The notes below the pieces were generated by a model. That model saw only the letters and a program-made list of their open reading frames with translations. It was not told the origin of the DNA and ran no database searches. A program made the position numbers and the translations under genes. This document shows positions 14,858 through 22,044 of a stretch of DNA of 22,044 nt, piece by piece; within the stretch, counting starts at the first letter, position 1, and every line of letters starts with the position of its first letter. The stretch is from Trebonia sp. (lineage in GTDB: Bacteria > Actinomycetota > Actinomycetes > Streptosporangiales > Streptosporangiaceae): assembly GCA_030043595.1 (NCBI GenBank), contig JASHXJ010000008.1, forward strand, positions 1 through 22,044, given 5' to 3'.

Positions 14858-15259
14858 TTTCCCGTCCTTTCTGCTTTACCTGCCACGAAAGCCGGCGACC
14901 CCGAAATATGCAGCCGCTCGTGGGTCAGGGAACGATGGGCGTTCAATCTACGCAGTCGGAGCTTACAGAGGTTGACCGGCAAAGGTCCTGTCTTTTCACT
15001 GGTTGGGGCGCGCGGATGAGCGCGGTCTAGCCAACGGGTCGGCTTCCAGTGCTGATTCCGCCCATCCCGTCGCATTACGGCAGGTCCGAGCGTTGCGCCA
15101 CGTCGCGTCCGATTTGCCCTGCTATGTTGATGCGGAAACATATTCAAAGACATATATGACTGGCGTACTGGTGCATCCGCTAGCGAATTGCGGACGCGAT
15201 CGCCGCGCATTTTCTGTCGGCGCGAAGAATTTTGGCGTCAGCTGCCGGAAACGCTGTCG
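14858..15259. other. Intergenic region between the SARP gene and the VVPET ORF
   Basis: These 402 bases hold no convincing gene. The part at 15121-15160 is unusually AT-rich for this window (ACATAT repeated 12 bases apart, then CATATATG). On the minus strand TAGATT near 14944-14949 could be a -10 box for the VVPET ORF. A SARP-type operator (short direct repeats about 11 bases apart overlapping -35) would be expected here if the AfsR-like protein controls the small gene. I see only weak candidates and make no call. Confidence 0.4.
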
Positions 15260-18200
15260 TTAACCCGGACGCGCCGCGTTCGGTGGCGCGGGCGGCAGCG
15301 ACTCAAGTGCCGCCAGGACCTCGGCGCGCTCCTCTTCCTCGCCCACCTGGCTGAAAATCTCCAGGGCGGCTGTCCAGGATTCCCTCGCGGCGGCAACGTC
15401 ACCGGTGTCCCGGCGCGCCTCGCCGAGGTACTTCAGCGTCATGGCCTCGGCCATCAGGTCGCCCGCCTCCCGGTGGATGCGCTGGGCGTCCCTGAACCTG
15501 GCGATCGCATCGTCCGGCACACCGGACTCCAGGTAGACACGGCCGAGGTTGTGCAGCGCGTGGCCCCGGCCATATCCGCTGATTCCCTGCCAGATCTCGT
15601 CCGCCTGCCGGAAGCAGTCCGCCGCCTCGTCCAGGCGGTCGAGTTCCAGGTAGACCTCGCCGAGATTGTTGAAGCCGGTCCCGAGCAGGGAGGCATTGCC
15701 GACCTCGACCAGCACGTCCAGGCACCGCTGGTAGGGCTCAAGCGCCACCCGCGGTCCCTCGATCTTGAAGTAGGCGTCCGCCAGGGACAGCGCGGTCTGC
15801 ACCTCACCGGTACGGTCACCCAGCTCCTTGCGGATGGCCAGGGCCTTCTCGAGATGGCCGATGGCCTCCTTGTCCCGGATCCGCGCGAGCGCCTGGCCGA
15901 GGTTGTTCAGTGCCCATCCCTCGGCCTGCCGGTTCCCTGCCTGCCGCGCGCTGTCCACCGCGATGCGGTGCACAGTGATGCAGTCGGTCCAGTTGTCGCG
16001 CCTGTTGAAGAGCGCGAACAAGGCGGTTGGCAGCCGCCACGCGACATCATGGATGCCGAGCGCGGCCGCCTGACGGGTGGCGGCGACGATGTTCGTGCGC
16101 TCGCTGTCGTACCAGAGCAGGGCCGCTTCCGCTGACGACGGCGGCCGCAGCGGCGCCTCCATCGAGTCGGCGGGGGCGATGCGGTACCGGTGCGGTGCGA
16201 CGACGAGCGCGGCGCTGTCCGCCATGTGCACATACCAGCGCAGCACCCGGGCGACCGCCTCCGTCCTTGTCGACTCAGGCTCCTCCTCCTGGGCGCGCTC
16301 GGTCGCGTAGAACCGGAGCAGATCGTGGAAGCTGTACCAATCCGGAGCTCGTGACTCCAGCAGGTTGGCGTCGACAAGGGTCTCCAGCATGTCCGCCACG
16401 TCACCGTCCGGCTCTCCGAGCAGCGCCGCGGCGGCGGCAAGGCTGACCGACGGCCCCTGCCAGAGGCCGAGGAGCCGGAACGCGCGGGCCGGGTCGGCAC
16501 CGTCGCTTGCTGCCTGCAGGCTGTCGTAGCTGACCTGGAAGCTGGCCCGGACGGCGAGATCTCCGGTCTTCAGCTCGTCCAGGCGCCGTCGCTCATCGCG
16601 CAGGCGGTCGGCCATCGTGGCGATCATCCAGCGCTTTCGTGCCGCCAGCCGGGCCGCGCAGATCCGGATCGCCAGGGGGAGCCCGGCACAGGCGACCAGC
16701 ACCTCCGCCGTAGCGTCCGGCTCGGCGCCAGGGCGCTCATCGCCGATGATGCGGGAGAACAGCGTGAGCGCCTCCGCGTCCTCGAGCACGTTCAGGTCGA
16801 CGAACCGGGTGCTTGCCAGGTCGGGCGTGCTGTTGCGGGTCGTGACCAGCACCGCGCAGGAGGCACTGCCTGGCAGCAGCGGCCTGACCTGGGCGGCGTC
16901 CTTGGCATTGTCAAGCAGCACGAGCACCCGGCGGCCGGTCAGCCGGGTGCGGTACAGCGCCGCCCGCTCGTCGTCGCGGGCCGGGACCTTGTCACCGTCG
17001 ACACCGAGGTCCCGCAGGAACCGTGCGAGCACCTCGCCTGGTGCCGCCGGCTGGGAACTGGCTCCGGACAGGTCAACGTACAGCTGGCCGTCGGGGAACA
17101 GCTCGCGAACCCTGTGCGCGGCGTGCACGGCGAGCGTGGTCTTGCCCAGGCCGGCCGCGCCTGCCACCACGGCGATCCGCACGGCACCCGGGCTTGTCGC
17201 GGCCTCCTCCTGAACCAGCATCTCGCACAGGTGCCTGACGTGACTGTCGCGGCCGGTGAAGTCACCGATGTCGGCGGGAAGCTGTGCCGGCCGTGGCGTG
17301 GGCGGACCCGCGGGCACCGTCGCGGGCGCCAGCGCCGCAGGTGCCGTGGCGAGCTCGCCAAACGTGCCGATCGAGATCGTCCCGGGCGCCTCGCCTGGCG
17401 GGATCTCGTCGCCGGCCTCATCCGCCGCCGTCCGGTCAGCAGCTGCCTGCCCCGCGGCGGGCACGGCACTGACCTCGGGCTGCGGCTTGACCGCCTGCGG
17501 CGCCTGCGCGGCGGGCTCGCCCATGCGGGGCCGATTTCGCGGCCGGGCGGATGACGCGTCCGCGGCGAGCAGCTTCGCGTACAGCTGCTGCAGTTCAGGG
17601 CCTGGATCGACGCCAAGCTCGCTGGAAATGACCTGCTTGGCCTGGAAATACGTGTCCAGCGCCTCGGCATGGCGCCCAGCCTCGTCGAAGGCGCGGATCA
17701 GCAGCAGCCAGAGCCCCTCGCGTATCGGGTTCTCCCCCACGAGCTTGCGCAGTTCCGCGATGACCTGACTGGACCTGCCGCACGCCAGGTCCGCCTGGAC
17801 ACGGAGCTCGGTGGCGGCGAGCCGAAGCTCCACGGCTCGTTCGGATTCTGTGATGATTTGCGGCGACGGCGGGACATCGGCGAGCAGCGGGCCCCGCCAC
17901 AGCCCCAGCGCCTCGGCGAGCAGAGCGGCGGCGCCTTCCGGGTCCGCGGCGGCCAGCGCGTTCCTGCCGTCCCTGACGAGCGACTCGAACTCGTCCATGT
18001 CCAGGTCGCCGGGGCCGATGCGGATCAGGTAGCCGGGCGCGCGGTAGACGAGCACCCGGCCCTCGGTGTCGCCGATCATCCGCCGGAGCCGGTGCACGTA
18101 GATGCTGACGAGGTTGTTGGCCTTCGCGGGCGGGCGCTCACCCCACAGTTCGAAGATCAGGCTCTCTGTCGAGACGAGCTGCTCTGGCCGCAGCAGCAGG

Positions 18201-18292
18201 CAGGCGAGCAGCGACCGCCACTTGGCAGCCCCGATGGCCGCCCAGCCTGCACCGGACCAGACCTCCAGTGGACCCATGATGCGGAAGCGCAT
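15260..18292 (-). CDS. AfsR/SARP family transcriptional regulator (winged helix-BTAD-NB-ARC-TPR)
   Basis: This is a large Streptomyces-antibiotic-regulatory-protein type activator, 1010 residues, close to AfsR in length and layout. Domains: OmpR-like winged helix about 1-95, BTAD helical domain about 98-245, an Ala/Pro-rich linker to about 335, then an NB-ARC (STAND) ATPase. The ATPase has Walker A GAAGLGKTT at 378-386, Walker B VLVLLDNA ending at 463, GLPLAI at 537-542 and an MHD-like FHD at 655-657. TPR repeats follow at about 785-990 (ALNNLGQAL, GFNNLGEVYL, ALHNLGRVYL, TLKYLGEARR). All ATPase motifs are intact. The ATG at 18292 has no ribosome-binding site of its own but overlaps the stop of a 7-codon leader ORF. 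Targets are unknown; the small ORFs downstream are candidates. Confidence 0.95.
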   Translation of the reverse strand: MRFRIMGPLEVWSGAGWAAIGAAKWRSLLACLLLRPEQLVSTESLIFELWGERPPAKANNLVSIYVHRLRRMIGDTEGRVLVYRAPGYLIRIGPGDLDMDEFESLVRDGRNALAAADPEGAAALLAEALGLWRGPLLADVPPSPQIITESERAVELRLAATELRVQADLACGRSSQVIAELRKLVGENPIREGLWLLLIRAFDEAGRHAEALDTYFQAKQVISSELGVDPGPELQQLYAKLLAADASSARPRNRPRMGEPAAQAPQAVKPQPEVSAVPAAGQAAADRTAADEAGDEIPPGEAPGTISIGTFGELATAPAALAPATVPAGPPTPRPAQLPADIGDFTGRDSHVRHLCEMLVQEEAATSPGAVRIAVVAGAAGLGKTTLAVHAAHRVRELFPDGQLYVDLSGASSQPAAPGEVLARFLRDLGVDGDKVPARDDERAALYRTRLTGRRVLVLLDNAKDAAQVRPLLPGSASCAVLVTTRNSTPDLASTRFVDLNVLEDAEALTLFSRIIGDERPGAEPDATAEVLVACAGLPLAIRICAARLAARKRWMIATMADRLRDERRRLDELKTGDLAVRASFQVSYDSLQAASDGADPARAFRLLGLWQGPSVSLAAAAALLGEPDGDVADMLETLVDANLLESRAPDWYSFHDLLRFYATERAQEEEPESTRTEAVARVLRWYVHMADSAALVVAPHRYRIAPADSMEAPLRPPSSAEAALLWYDSERTNIVAATRQAAALGIHDVAWRLPTALFALFNRRDNWTDCITVHRIAVDSARQAGNRQAEGWALNNLGQALARIRDKEAIGHLEKALAIRKELGDRTGEVQTALSLADAYFKIEGPRVALEPYQRCLDVLVEVGNASLLGTGFNNLGEVYLELDRLDEAADCFRQADEIWQGISGYGRGHALHNLGRVYLESGVPDDAIARFRDAQRIHREAGDLMAEAMTLKYLGEARRDTGDVAAARESWTAALEIFSQVGEEEERAEVLAALESLPPAPPNAARPG

Positions 18293-18315
18293 CAGGCCAG
18301 CCCGTCCGAATTCAC
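18292..18315 (-). CDS. Seven-codon leader ORF (VNSDGLA) coupled to the SARP start
   Basis: A GTG at 18315 is preceded by a strong GGAGGAGATC site and reads seven codons before TGA. The final A of that TGA is the first base of the SARP ATG (TGATG). The SARP ATG itself has no purine-rich site in front. Translation of the regulator therefore probably depends on ribosomes terminating on this leader. The peptide itself has no recognisable function. Confidence 0.5.
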   Translation of the reverse strand: MNSDGLA

Positions 18316-18620
18316 GATCTCCTCCGCTTCGGTGACGGCAGTGTCCGGCAAGGCTAGAGCGCCCGCCGGGTATGTAGTGCCGCGGGTCAATCTCCGGGCT
18401 GTTGTACGACCCACTTAATCACGACTAAAGCGAGGCGTAAATCGGACGGTCGATGATGTCACGCAAGTACCGCGAGGTCATCGCGGACCGTAGATGGCGG
18501 GGAGGCGAGGCGGGTTGCGCGCGACTGAACTCAGGCGAGCGGCCTGACCTGGCTTAACCGCCGCGCAAGCACGGGCTGCGAGGCTGCTGCCAGCGCCACG
18601 CAGCAGCGGGCACCGGGCAG
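18316..18620. other. Upstream region of the SARP gene, no gene seen
   Basis: Apart from the leader's ribosome-binding site, I see no gene and no strong consensus promoter in this 305-base stretch. On the minus strand TAGCCT near 18352-18357 fits a loose -10 box and TTGACC lies further upstream, but their spacing is too long for a standard promoter. The centre (about 18405-18430) is locally AT-rich (CACTTAATCACGACTAAAG). Confidence 0.3.
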
Positions 18621-18677
18621 GTGTCTCGTGTCGTGGCGGACGGTTACAGGGGCGCCGTCCGGCACGACACGGGACAC
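18621..18677. repeat. Long inverted repeat, 23-bp arms
   Basis: Arms 18621-18643 and 18655-18677 are complementary over 23 positions with two mismatches, around an 11-base loop (TTACAGGGGCG). It is the longest hairpin in the window and lies in the prs-SARP intergenic region. No T run flanks it, so it may be a factor-dependent or bidirectional terminator, a structured RNA, or a degenerate mobile-element remnant. Confidence 0.8.
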
Positions 18678-18700
18678 TGCCGGCTTGACAGCTGACGGCA

Positions 18701-18719
18701 GGGACCAGGGCTCGGTCCC
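18701..18719. repeat. Short hairpin GGGACC/GGTCCC
   Basis: Six-base arms at 18701-18706 and 18714-18719 enclose a 7-base loop. It belongs to the row of hairpins between prs and the SARP gene and shares GGGACCAGGG-like sequence with the repeat at 18774-18812. Confidence 0.5.
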
Positions 18720-18736
18720 GGCGCGTCGGAACGACC

Positions 18737-18768
18737 CCGTCCCGCCGAACCGGGGAATGGCGGGACGG
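18737..18768. repeat. Inverted repeat, 10-bp perfect arms
   Basis: CCGTCCCGCC (18737-18746) and GGCGGGACGG (18759-18768) enclose a 12-base loop. It is the third of four hairpins stacked downstream of prs. Confidence 0.65.
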
Positions 18769-18773
18769 TCTGC

Positions 18774-18812
18774 GGCCCTGGTCCAGGTGTGGGCCACTCC
18801 CGGACCAGGGCC
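18774..18812 (-). terminator. Inverted repeat just after prs, probable terminator
   Basis: GGCCCTGGTCC (18774-18784) and GGACCAGGGCC (18802-18812) are perfectly complementary 11-base arms with a 17-base spacer, starting 19 bases after the prs stop. No T run follows on the minus strand, as is common for GC-rich actinobacterial hairpin terminators. It likely ends the glmU-prs transcript and separates it from the SARP gene. Confidence 0.5.
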
Positions 18813-18831
18813 GCTCCCGCTAGCCGAGAAC

Positions 18832-19800
18832 TCAGCTGTGGCCGTCGAAGAGGCTGGTCACCGAGCCGTCGCTGAAGACCTCGTTGATCGCCCGCGCCAG
18901 CAGCGGCGCGATGGACAGCACAGTCAGCTTGTCGAACCTCTTCTCCTGCGGCACCGGCAGCGTATTGGTGATGACCACCTCGCTGATCCGGGAGTTCTTC
19001 AGGATGTCGACAGCGGGCCCGGACAGCACCCCGTGCGTCGCGGCGACGATGACCCGCTCGGCGCCCTGCTCGAACAGTGCCTCCGCCGCCTTCGCGATCG
19101 TCCCGCCGGTGTCGATCATGTCGTCCACGAGGATGCACGTCCGGCCGGCCACCGCGCCAACCACCTCGAAGACCTTCACCTGGTTGGCGACGTCGGGGTC
19201 ACGCCGCTTGTGGATGATGGCAAGCGGCGCTCCCATCCGGTCGGTCCACCGCTCACAGACCCGGACCCGGCCGGCGTCCGGCGCCACTATCGTCACGTTC
19301 CGGACGTCCAGCCTGCTCTCGAGGTAGCCCGCCAGGATCGGCAGCGCGAACAGGTGGTCGACTGGGCCGTCGAAGAAGCCCTGAATCTGGGCGGTGTGCA
19401 GGTCCACGGCCATCAGCCGGTCCGCACCCGCCGTCGCGAAAAGGTCGGCGAGCAGCCGCGCCGAGATCGGCTCCCGCCCGCGGCTCTTCTTGTCCTGCCG
19501 CGCGTAGCCGAAGAACGGCATCACGACCGTGATCCGCTTCGCCGAGGCGCGCTTGAGCGCGTCAACCATGATCAGCTGCTCCATGATCCACTGATTGATC
19601 GGCGAGGTGTGGCTCTGCAGCACGAAGGCGTCGCAGCCGCGAACCGACTCGAGGAACCGGACCATGATCTCGCCGTTGGCGAAGTCGTAGAGATCGGCCG
19701 GCGCGGGCTCGATCTCCATGCAGTCGGCGACCTCCGCGGCAAGCTCAGGGTAGGCCCGCCCGCCGAACAACATCATTTTCTTCTGGCTGGGCGCCGTCAT
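18832..19800 (-). CDS. prs: Ribose-phosphate pyrophosphokinase (PRPP synthetase)
   Basis: Prs makes 5-phosphoribosyl 1-pyrophosphate from ribose 5-phosphate and ATP for nucleotide, His and Trp synthesis. The 322-residue class I enzyme shows the FGYARQDKK loop (97-105), the cation-binding block DLHTAQIQGFFD (133-144) and the PRPP loop ILVDDMIDTGGT (223-234). I chose ATG 19800 (MTAPSQKKMML) because it fits actinobacterial Prs and has AGGTGA upstream; in-frame GTGs at 19812 and 19833 are alternatives. It follows glmU by 41 bases, the usual glmU-prs pair, but rplY, which normally comes next, is displaced by almost 5 kb. Confidence 0.97.
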   Translation of the reverse strand: MTAPSQKKMMLFGGRAYPELAAEVADCMEIEPAPADLYDFANGEIMVRFLESVRGCDAFVLQSHTSPINQWIMEQLIMVDALKRASAKRITVVMPFFGYARQDKKSRGREPISARLLADLFATAGADRLMAVDLHTAQIQGFFDGPVDHLFALPILAGYLESRLDVRNVTIVAPDAGRVRVCERWTDRMGAPLAIIHKRRDPDVANQVKVFEVVGAVAGRTCILVDDMIDTGGTIAKAAEALFEQGAERVIVAATHGVLSGPAVDILKNSRISEVVITNTLPVPQEKRFDKLTVLSIAPLLARAINEVFSDGSVTSLFDGHS

Positions 19801-19841
19801 GCCGCTCACCTGAACTGATCTCCTTCGTGCCACGCTAACGT

Positions 19842-21350
19842 CTAGTCAACGAGGGTTTCCGGTGGGTGGTCCCCCCGGGCCTGCAGAGCAGTGCGGGGTT
19901 CCGGGGAGTCGCCCCCCCGGGCTAGCTGCGCCGCACGGGCCTGGCTCGCTGCCTGCGCGGAGCGTGACCCTTCCCGGTTGCGTTCCACCCATCCCTCGGA
20001 GTTGTGCTGCCGTCCCCGGGCGATGCCGAGCGCGCCCGGAGGCACGTCCTCGGTGATCGCCGAGCCGGCCGCGGTGTAGGCGCCGTCGCCTACGATGAGC
20101 GGCGCCACCAGCACGGTGTCGCTGCCGATGAACGCGTCATGGCCGACCGTGGTGTGGTGCTTGGCCACGCCGTCATAGTTCGCGAAGATCGTTCCCGCGC
20201 CGATGTTGGACCGCTCACCGATGTGCGCGTCCCCGACGTAGGTAAGGTGAGGCACCTTTGCCCCAGCCCCGATCACTGAGTTCTTCACCTCGACATAGGT
20301 CCCGACGTGCGCGTCCCGCTCCACCGTGGACCCCGGCCGCAGATAGGCGAACGGCCCCACCGTCGCGCCGGGGCCGATCTCGGCCTGACGGCACACCGCG
20401 TACAGCACCGTGGCGTCCTCGCCGACGACGGTGTCCTCGAGCGTGCAGCCGGGGCCGACCCGGGCGCCAGCGCCGATGGCGGTACGCCCTTGCAGCTGAG
20501 TCTGCGGGCGGATCTCGGCATCCTGCCCGATGGCGACGGTGATATCGACCCAGGTGCTGGCCGGATCGGTGATCGTAACGCCGCCCCGCATGCAACGGTC
20601 GAGGATCCTGTCGTTGAGCACCCGCCGTGCGGCAGCCAGCTGGACGCGGTCGTTGATCCCCTTGATCTCCGCCACATCCGCCGCGAGCACCGTCCCGATC
20701 GTGTGGCCGGCTTCCCGCAGGATTTCCAGCACGTCGGTTAGGTACTCCTGGTTCTGGTTGTTGTCCGTTGTCAGGCGCTTGATCGCGTCCGCGAGCAACT
20801 CGCCGTCAAAGGCGTAGCAGCCGGAGTTGTACTCGTCGATGGCCAGCTCGGCGGGCGTGGCGTCGCTCTCCTCGACAATGCGGACGAACCCGCCGCCGGC
20901 GTCACGCACGATACGGCCATAGCCCGCCGCATCACCCCGGGCGGTCAGCACCGTGACGGCGTTCCCGGCCGCGCTGTGCCGGCCCGCCAGCTCACGCAGC
21001 GTCTGGCCGCGCAGCAGCGGCATGTCGGCATATGTCACGACGACAGTGCCATGGGGCACGCCGAGCGCCTCGGTCACCATCCGCACGGCATGGCCGGTGC
21101 CCAGCTGCTCCTCCTGGACGACGACTCGTGCCCGCGGCGCCTGCCGGCCGGCCTCCTCGCTCACCTGCTGCCGGCCGTGGCCGGCAACGACCACGAGCTC
21201 TTCGGGGTCAAGCTCACTGACGGCCGCAAGCACGTGCCCGAGCATGGTGCGCCCGCATAGCGAATGCAGCACCTTGGGAGTCCGTGACTTCATGCGCCTG
21301 CCCTCGCCCGCGGCGAGGATAATGACTGCGGCCGGGCGACTTTCGCTCAC
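19842..21350 (-). CDS. glmU: Bifunctional UDP-N-acetylglucosamine pyrophosphorylase / glucosamine-1-phosphate N-acetyltransferase
   Basis: GlmU makes UDP-GlcNAc, the precursor of peptidoglycan, in two steps. The 502-residue protein has the N-terminal nucleotidyltransferase signature LAAGEGRRMKSRTPKVLH at 12-29. The YADMPLL metal site follows. The C-terminal left-handed beta-helix shows LRPGSTVERDAHVGTYVEVK (acetyltransferase His in HVG), NYDG and a conserved SAITEDVPPGALGIARGRQ end. The GTG start at 21350 (VSESRPAAV) has GGAG eight bases upstream. The frame runs open further to 21614, but that extension has no family similarity. The last about 45 residues are a charged low-complexity tail, making it longer than E. 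coli GlmU. Confidence 0.97.
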   Translation of the reverse strand: MSESRPAAVIILAAGEGRRMKSRTPKVLHSLCGRTMLGHVLAAVSELDPEELVVVAGHGRQQVSEEAGRQAPRARVVVQEEQLGTGHAVRMVTEALGVPHGTVVVTYADMPLLRGQTLRELAGRHSAAGNAVTVLTARGDAAGYGRIVRDAGGGFVRIVEESDATPAELAIDEYNSGCYAFDGELLADAIKRLTTDNNQNQEYLTDVLEILREAGHTIGTVLAADVAEIKGINDRVQLAAARRVLNDRILDRCMRGGVTITDPASTWVDITVAIGQDAEIRPQTQLQGRTAIGAGARVGPGCTLEDTVVGEDATVLYAVCRQAEIGPGATVGPFAYLRPGSTVERDAHVGTYVEVKNSVIGAGAKVPHLTYVGDAHIGERSNIGAGTIFANYDGVAKHHTTVGHDAFIGSDTVLVAPLIVGDGAYTAAGSAITEDVPPGALGIARGRQHNSEGWVERNREGSRSAQAASQARAAQLARGGDSPEPRTALQARGDHPPETLVD

Positions 21351-21552
21351 GCAACGGTCTCCTCGGGTATCGCGCCGAACATTTCCAGGGCAATCATCCC
21401 CGGGAACCCCACAGAGCGGAGCGACGGTAAGGCTGTTTACCCACTCCTCATCCGCAGGATACCGTCCCGTAGCCATGCCGTGGACCTGGGTAACACAGTT
21501 GCGGCGAAAGAACCAGGGTCCGGGACGCCCGCTGGCCCCCGGTCCGGCACGG
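21351..21552. other. glmU upstream region
   Basis: No gene or tRNA is seen. A small hairpin (GGTAA/TTACC, 21426-21441) lies in the glmU leader, and TATCCT near 21466-21471 on the minus strand could be a -10 box, without a clear -35. GC-rich imperfect repeats (GGTCCGG-type) just after the transporter stop may terminate it. Confidence 0.3.
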
Positions 21553-22044
21553 CTAGCCAGTCCTGCCCGGTTCGTCGGCCGGTTCTGTCGCGTCCGCGAC
21601 GGTGTCCGGGACAACTAGTTCGCTGGGTTCGATACCGCTGCTCTCAGCCGCCACCGCGGCTAGCTCGGACCCGAGGGACTCGTGCGCCGCGGGCGCCGGC
21701 TTGCCCCGGCCCGTCAGCACCGAGGCTACGGCACCGACCAGGCACGCCGCGATCGCGAACCCGAAGGCGACGCCGATCCCGTCGTGGAACGGGCCGGTGA
21801 TCAGGTGCGGGAAGAACTGCCGGCCGACCACGTACGCGGCGTGCGCGGGAGACAGGCCCGACAGCAGATGGCCGAGCAGCTGCTGCATCGGGTTGTAGCC
21901 GAGGAAGGCGGCGAACAGCACGCCGATCGGCGGCAGGTGCGACAGCGGCGCGGCCGCGGTGGCCGGGACGCCCTCCACGGTGAGCCCGCTGAACATGGCT
22001 GTCGGCAGCTTGCTCGACAGGCCGGCGACCATCAGCGAGAAGAA
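21553..22044 (-). CDS. MFS transporter, C-terminal part (DHA2 drug-efflux type, cut by window edge)
   Basis: This is the C-terminal 163 residues of a membrane transporter whose start lies beyond the right edge; the frame is open to base 22044. Hydrophobic segments are visible near the start (FFSLMVAGL), around PIGVLFAAFLGYNP and in FGFAIAACLVGAVASVL. The motifs LPPIGVLFAAFLGYNP and GRQFFPHLITGPFH are familiar from 14-helix actinobacterial EmrB/QacA-type MFS proteins. After the last helix comes a 50-residue acidic cytoplasmic tail ending EPADEPGRTG. Substrate is unknown. It lies 200 bases upstream of glmU, same strand, probably a separate transcript. Confidence 0.8.
   Translation of the reverse strand, partial: FFSLMVAGLSSKLPTAMFSGLTVEGVPATAAAPLSHLPPIGVLFAAFLGYNPMQQLLGHLLSGLSPAHAAYVVGRQFFPHLITGPFHDGIGVAFGFAIAACLVGAVASVLTGRGKPAPAAHESLGSELAAVAAESSGIEPSELVVPDTVADATEPADEPGRTG

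Noticed and set aside
14547..14975. Plus-strand ORF with SGTTV repeats, antisense to the VVPET ORF.
   Set aside because: It reads through the hairpin and lacks a good start. The repeat is the mirror of the minus-strand one because both frames share wobble positions. The minus strand has the better start and terminator.
18531..18797. 88-codon minus-strand frame across the hairpin cluster downstream of prs.
   Set aside because: It is made of the inverted repeats themselves, has a poor ribosome-binding site and no recognisable domain.
21351..21552. A tRNA gene upstream of glmU was looked for.
   Set aside because: No T-arm GGTTCGA-type sequence or cloverleaf pairing is visible on either strand.
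21597..21610. The MFS tail encodes LVVPDTVAD, and 14 bases (CGACGGTGTCCGGG) match the VVPET ORF exactly.
   Set aside because: A 14-base match is expected by chance in 22 kb of biased composition, and acidic Pro/Val tails are common; no evidence of common origin.
21351..21614. N-terminally extended GlmU from 21614 or from the ATG near 21476.
   Set aside because: The extension is unlike any GlmU, while the GTG at 21350 has a good ribosome-binding site and gives the normal N-terminus.

Overview
The window is very GC-rich, and every gene I can support lies on the minus strand. The content suggests an aerobic, menaquinone-using, high-GC Gram-positive actinobacterium: an actinobacterial NDH-1 (nuo) operon, MenG and a MenJ-like reductase, an AfsR-type SARP regulator, a Rex-type operator, and many GTG starts with one TTG start. 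Its order and proteins look closest to Streptomyces or Streptosporangiales relatives. That placement is an inference; there is no rRNA or tRNA gene here to anchor it.

Read in the direction of transcription (right to left), the layout is as follows. (1) 22044-21553: C-terminal end of an MFS drug-efflux-type transporter. (2) 21350-18832: glmU and prs (cell-wall UDP-GlcNAc and PRPP supply). (3) 18831-13887: an accessory island of about 5 kb. It holds a cluster of long inverted repeats, a 1010-residue AfsR-like SARP/NB-ARC/TPR regulator preceded by a 7-codon leader ORF, and then a gene-poor stretch. That stretch carries small ORFs with Thr-Val-Val-Pro-Glu-type repeats, each followed by a strong hairpin. 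(4) 13886-12639: rplY (L25/Ctc) and pth, which in many actinobacteria directly follow glmU-prs. The island therefore seems to split a conserved housekeeping block. (5) 12613-9665: cysQ-cysD-cysN, sulfate activation. (6) 9661-7568: an S9-family peptidase. (7) 7550-5359: menG and a geranylgeranyl-reductase/MenJ-like flavoprotein, menaquinone finishing. (8) 5313-1: nuoA-B-C-D-E-F and the start of nuoG, tightly packed with 1-4 base overlaps from nuoD through nuoG.

The respiratory part forms a logical unit. MenG methylates demethylmenaquinone, the MenJ-like enzyme probably saturates part of its isoprenoid tail, and NDH-1 reduces the finished menaquinone with NADH. A perfect 18-bp palindrome (TTGTGAA-GCGC-TTCACAA, 6738-6755) just upstream of the MenJ-like gene matches the known Rex operator consensus. 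It predicts NADH/NAD+-controlled expression of the MenJ-nuo transcription unit.

The most novel part is the island. A large AfsR-like regulator is followed, same strand, by a 42-codon repeat peptide gene (14729-14857), and further on by a 37-codon ORF (14012-14125) that ends in a related motif. Both have good ribosome-binding sites and downstream hairpins. The arrangement recalls afsR-afsS of Streptomyces, but homology to AfsS cannot be claimed from the sequence alone.
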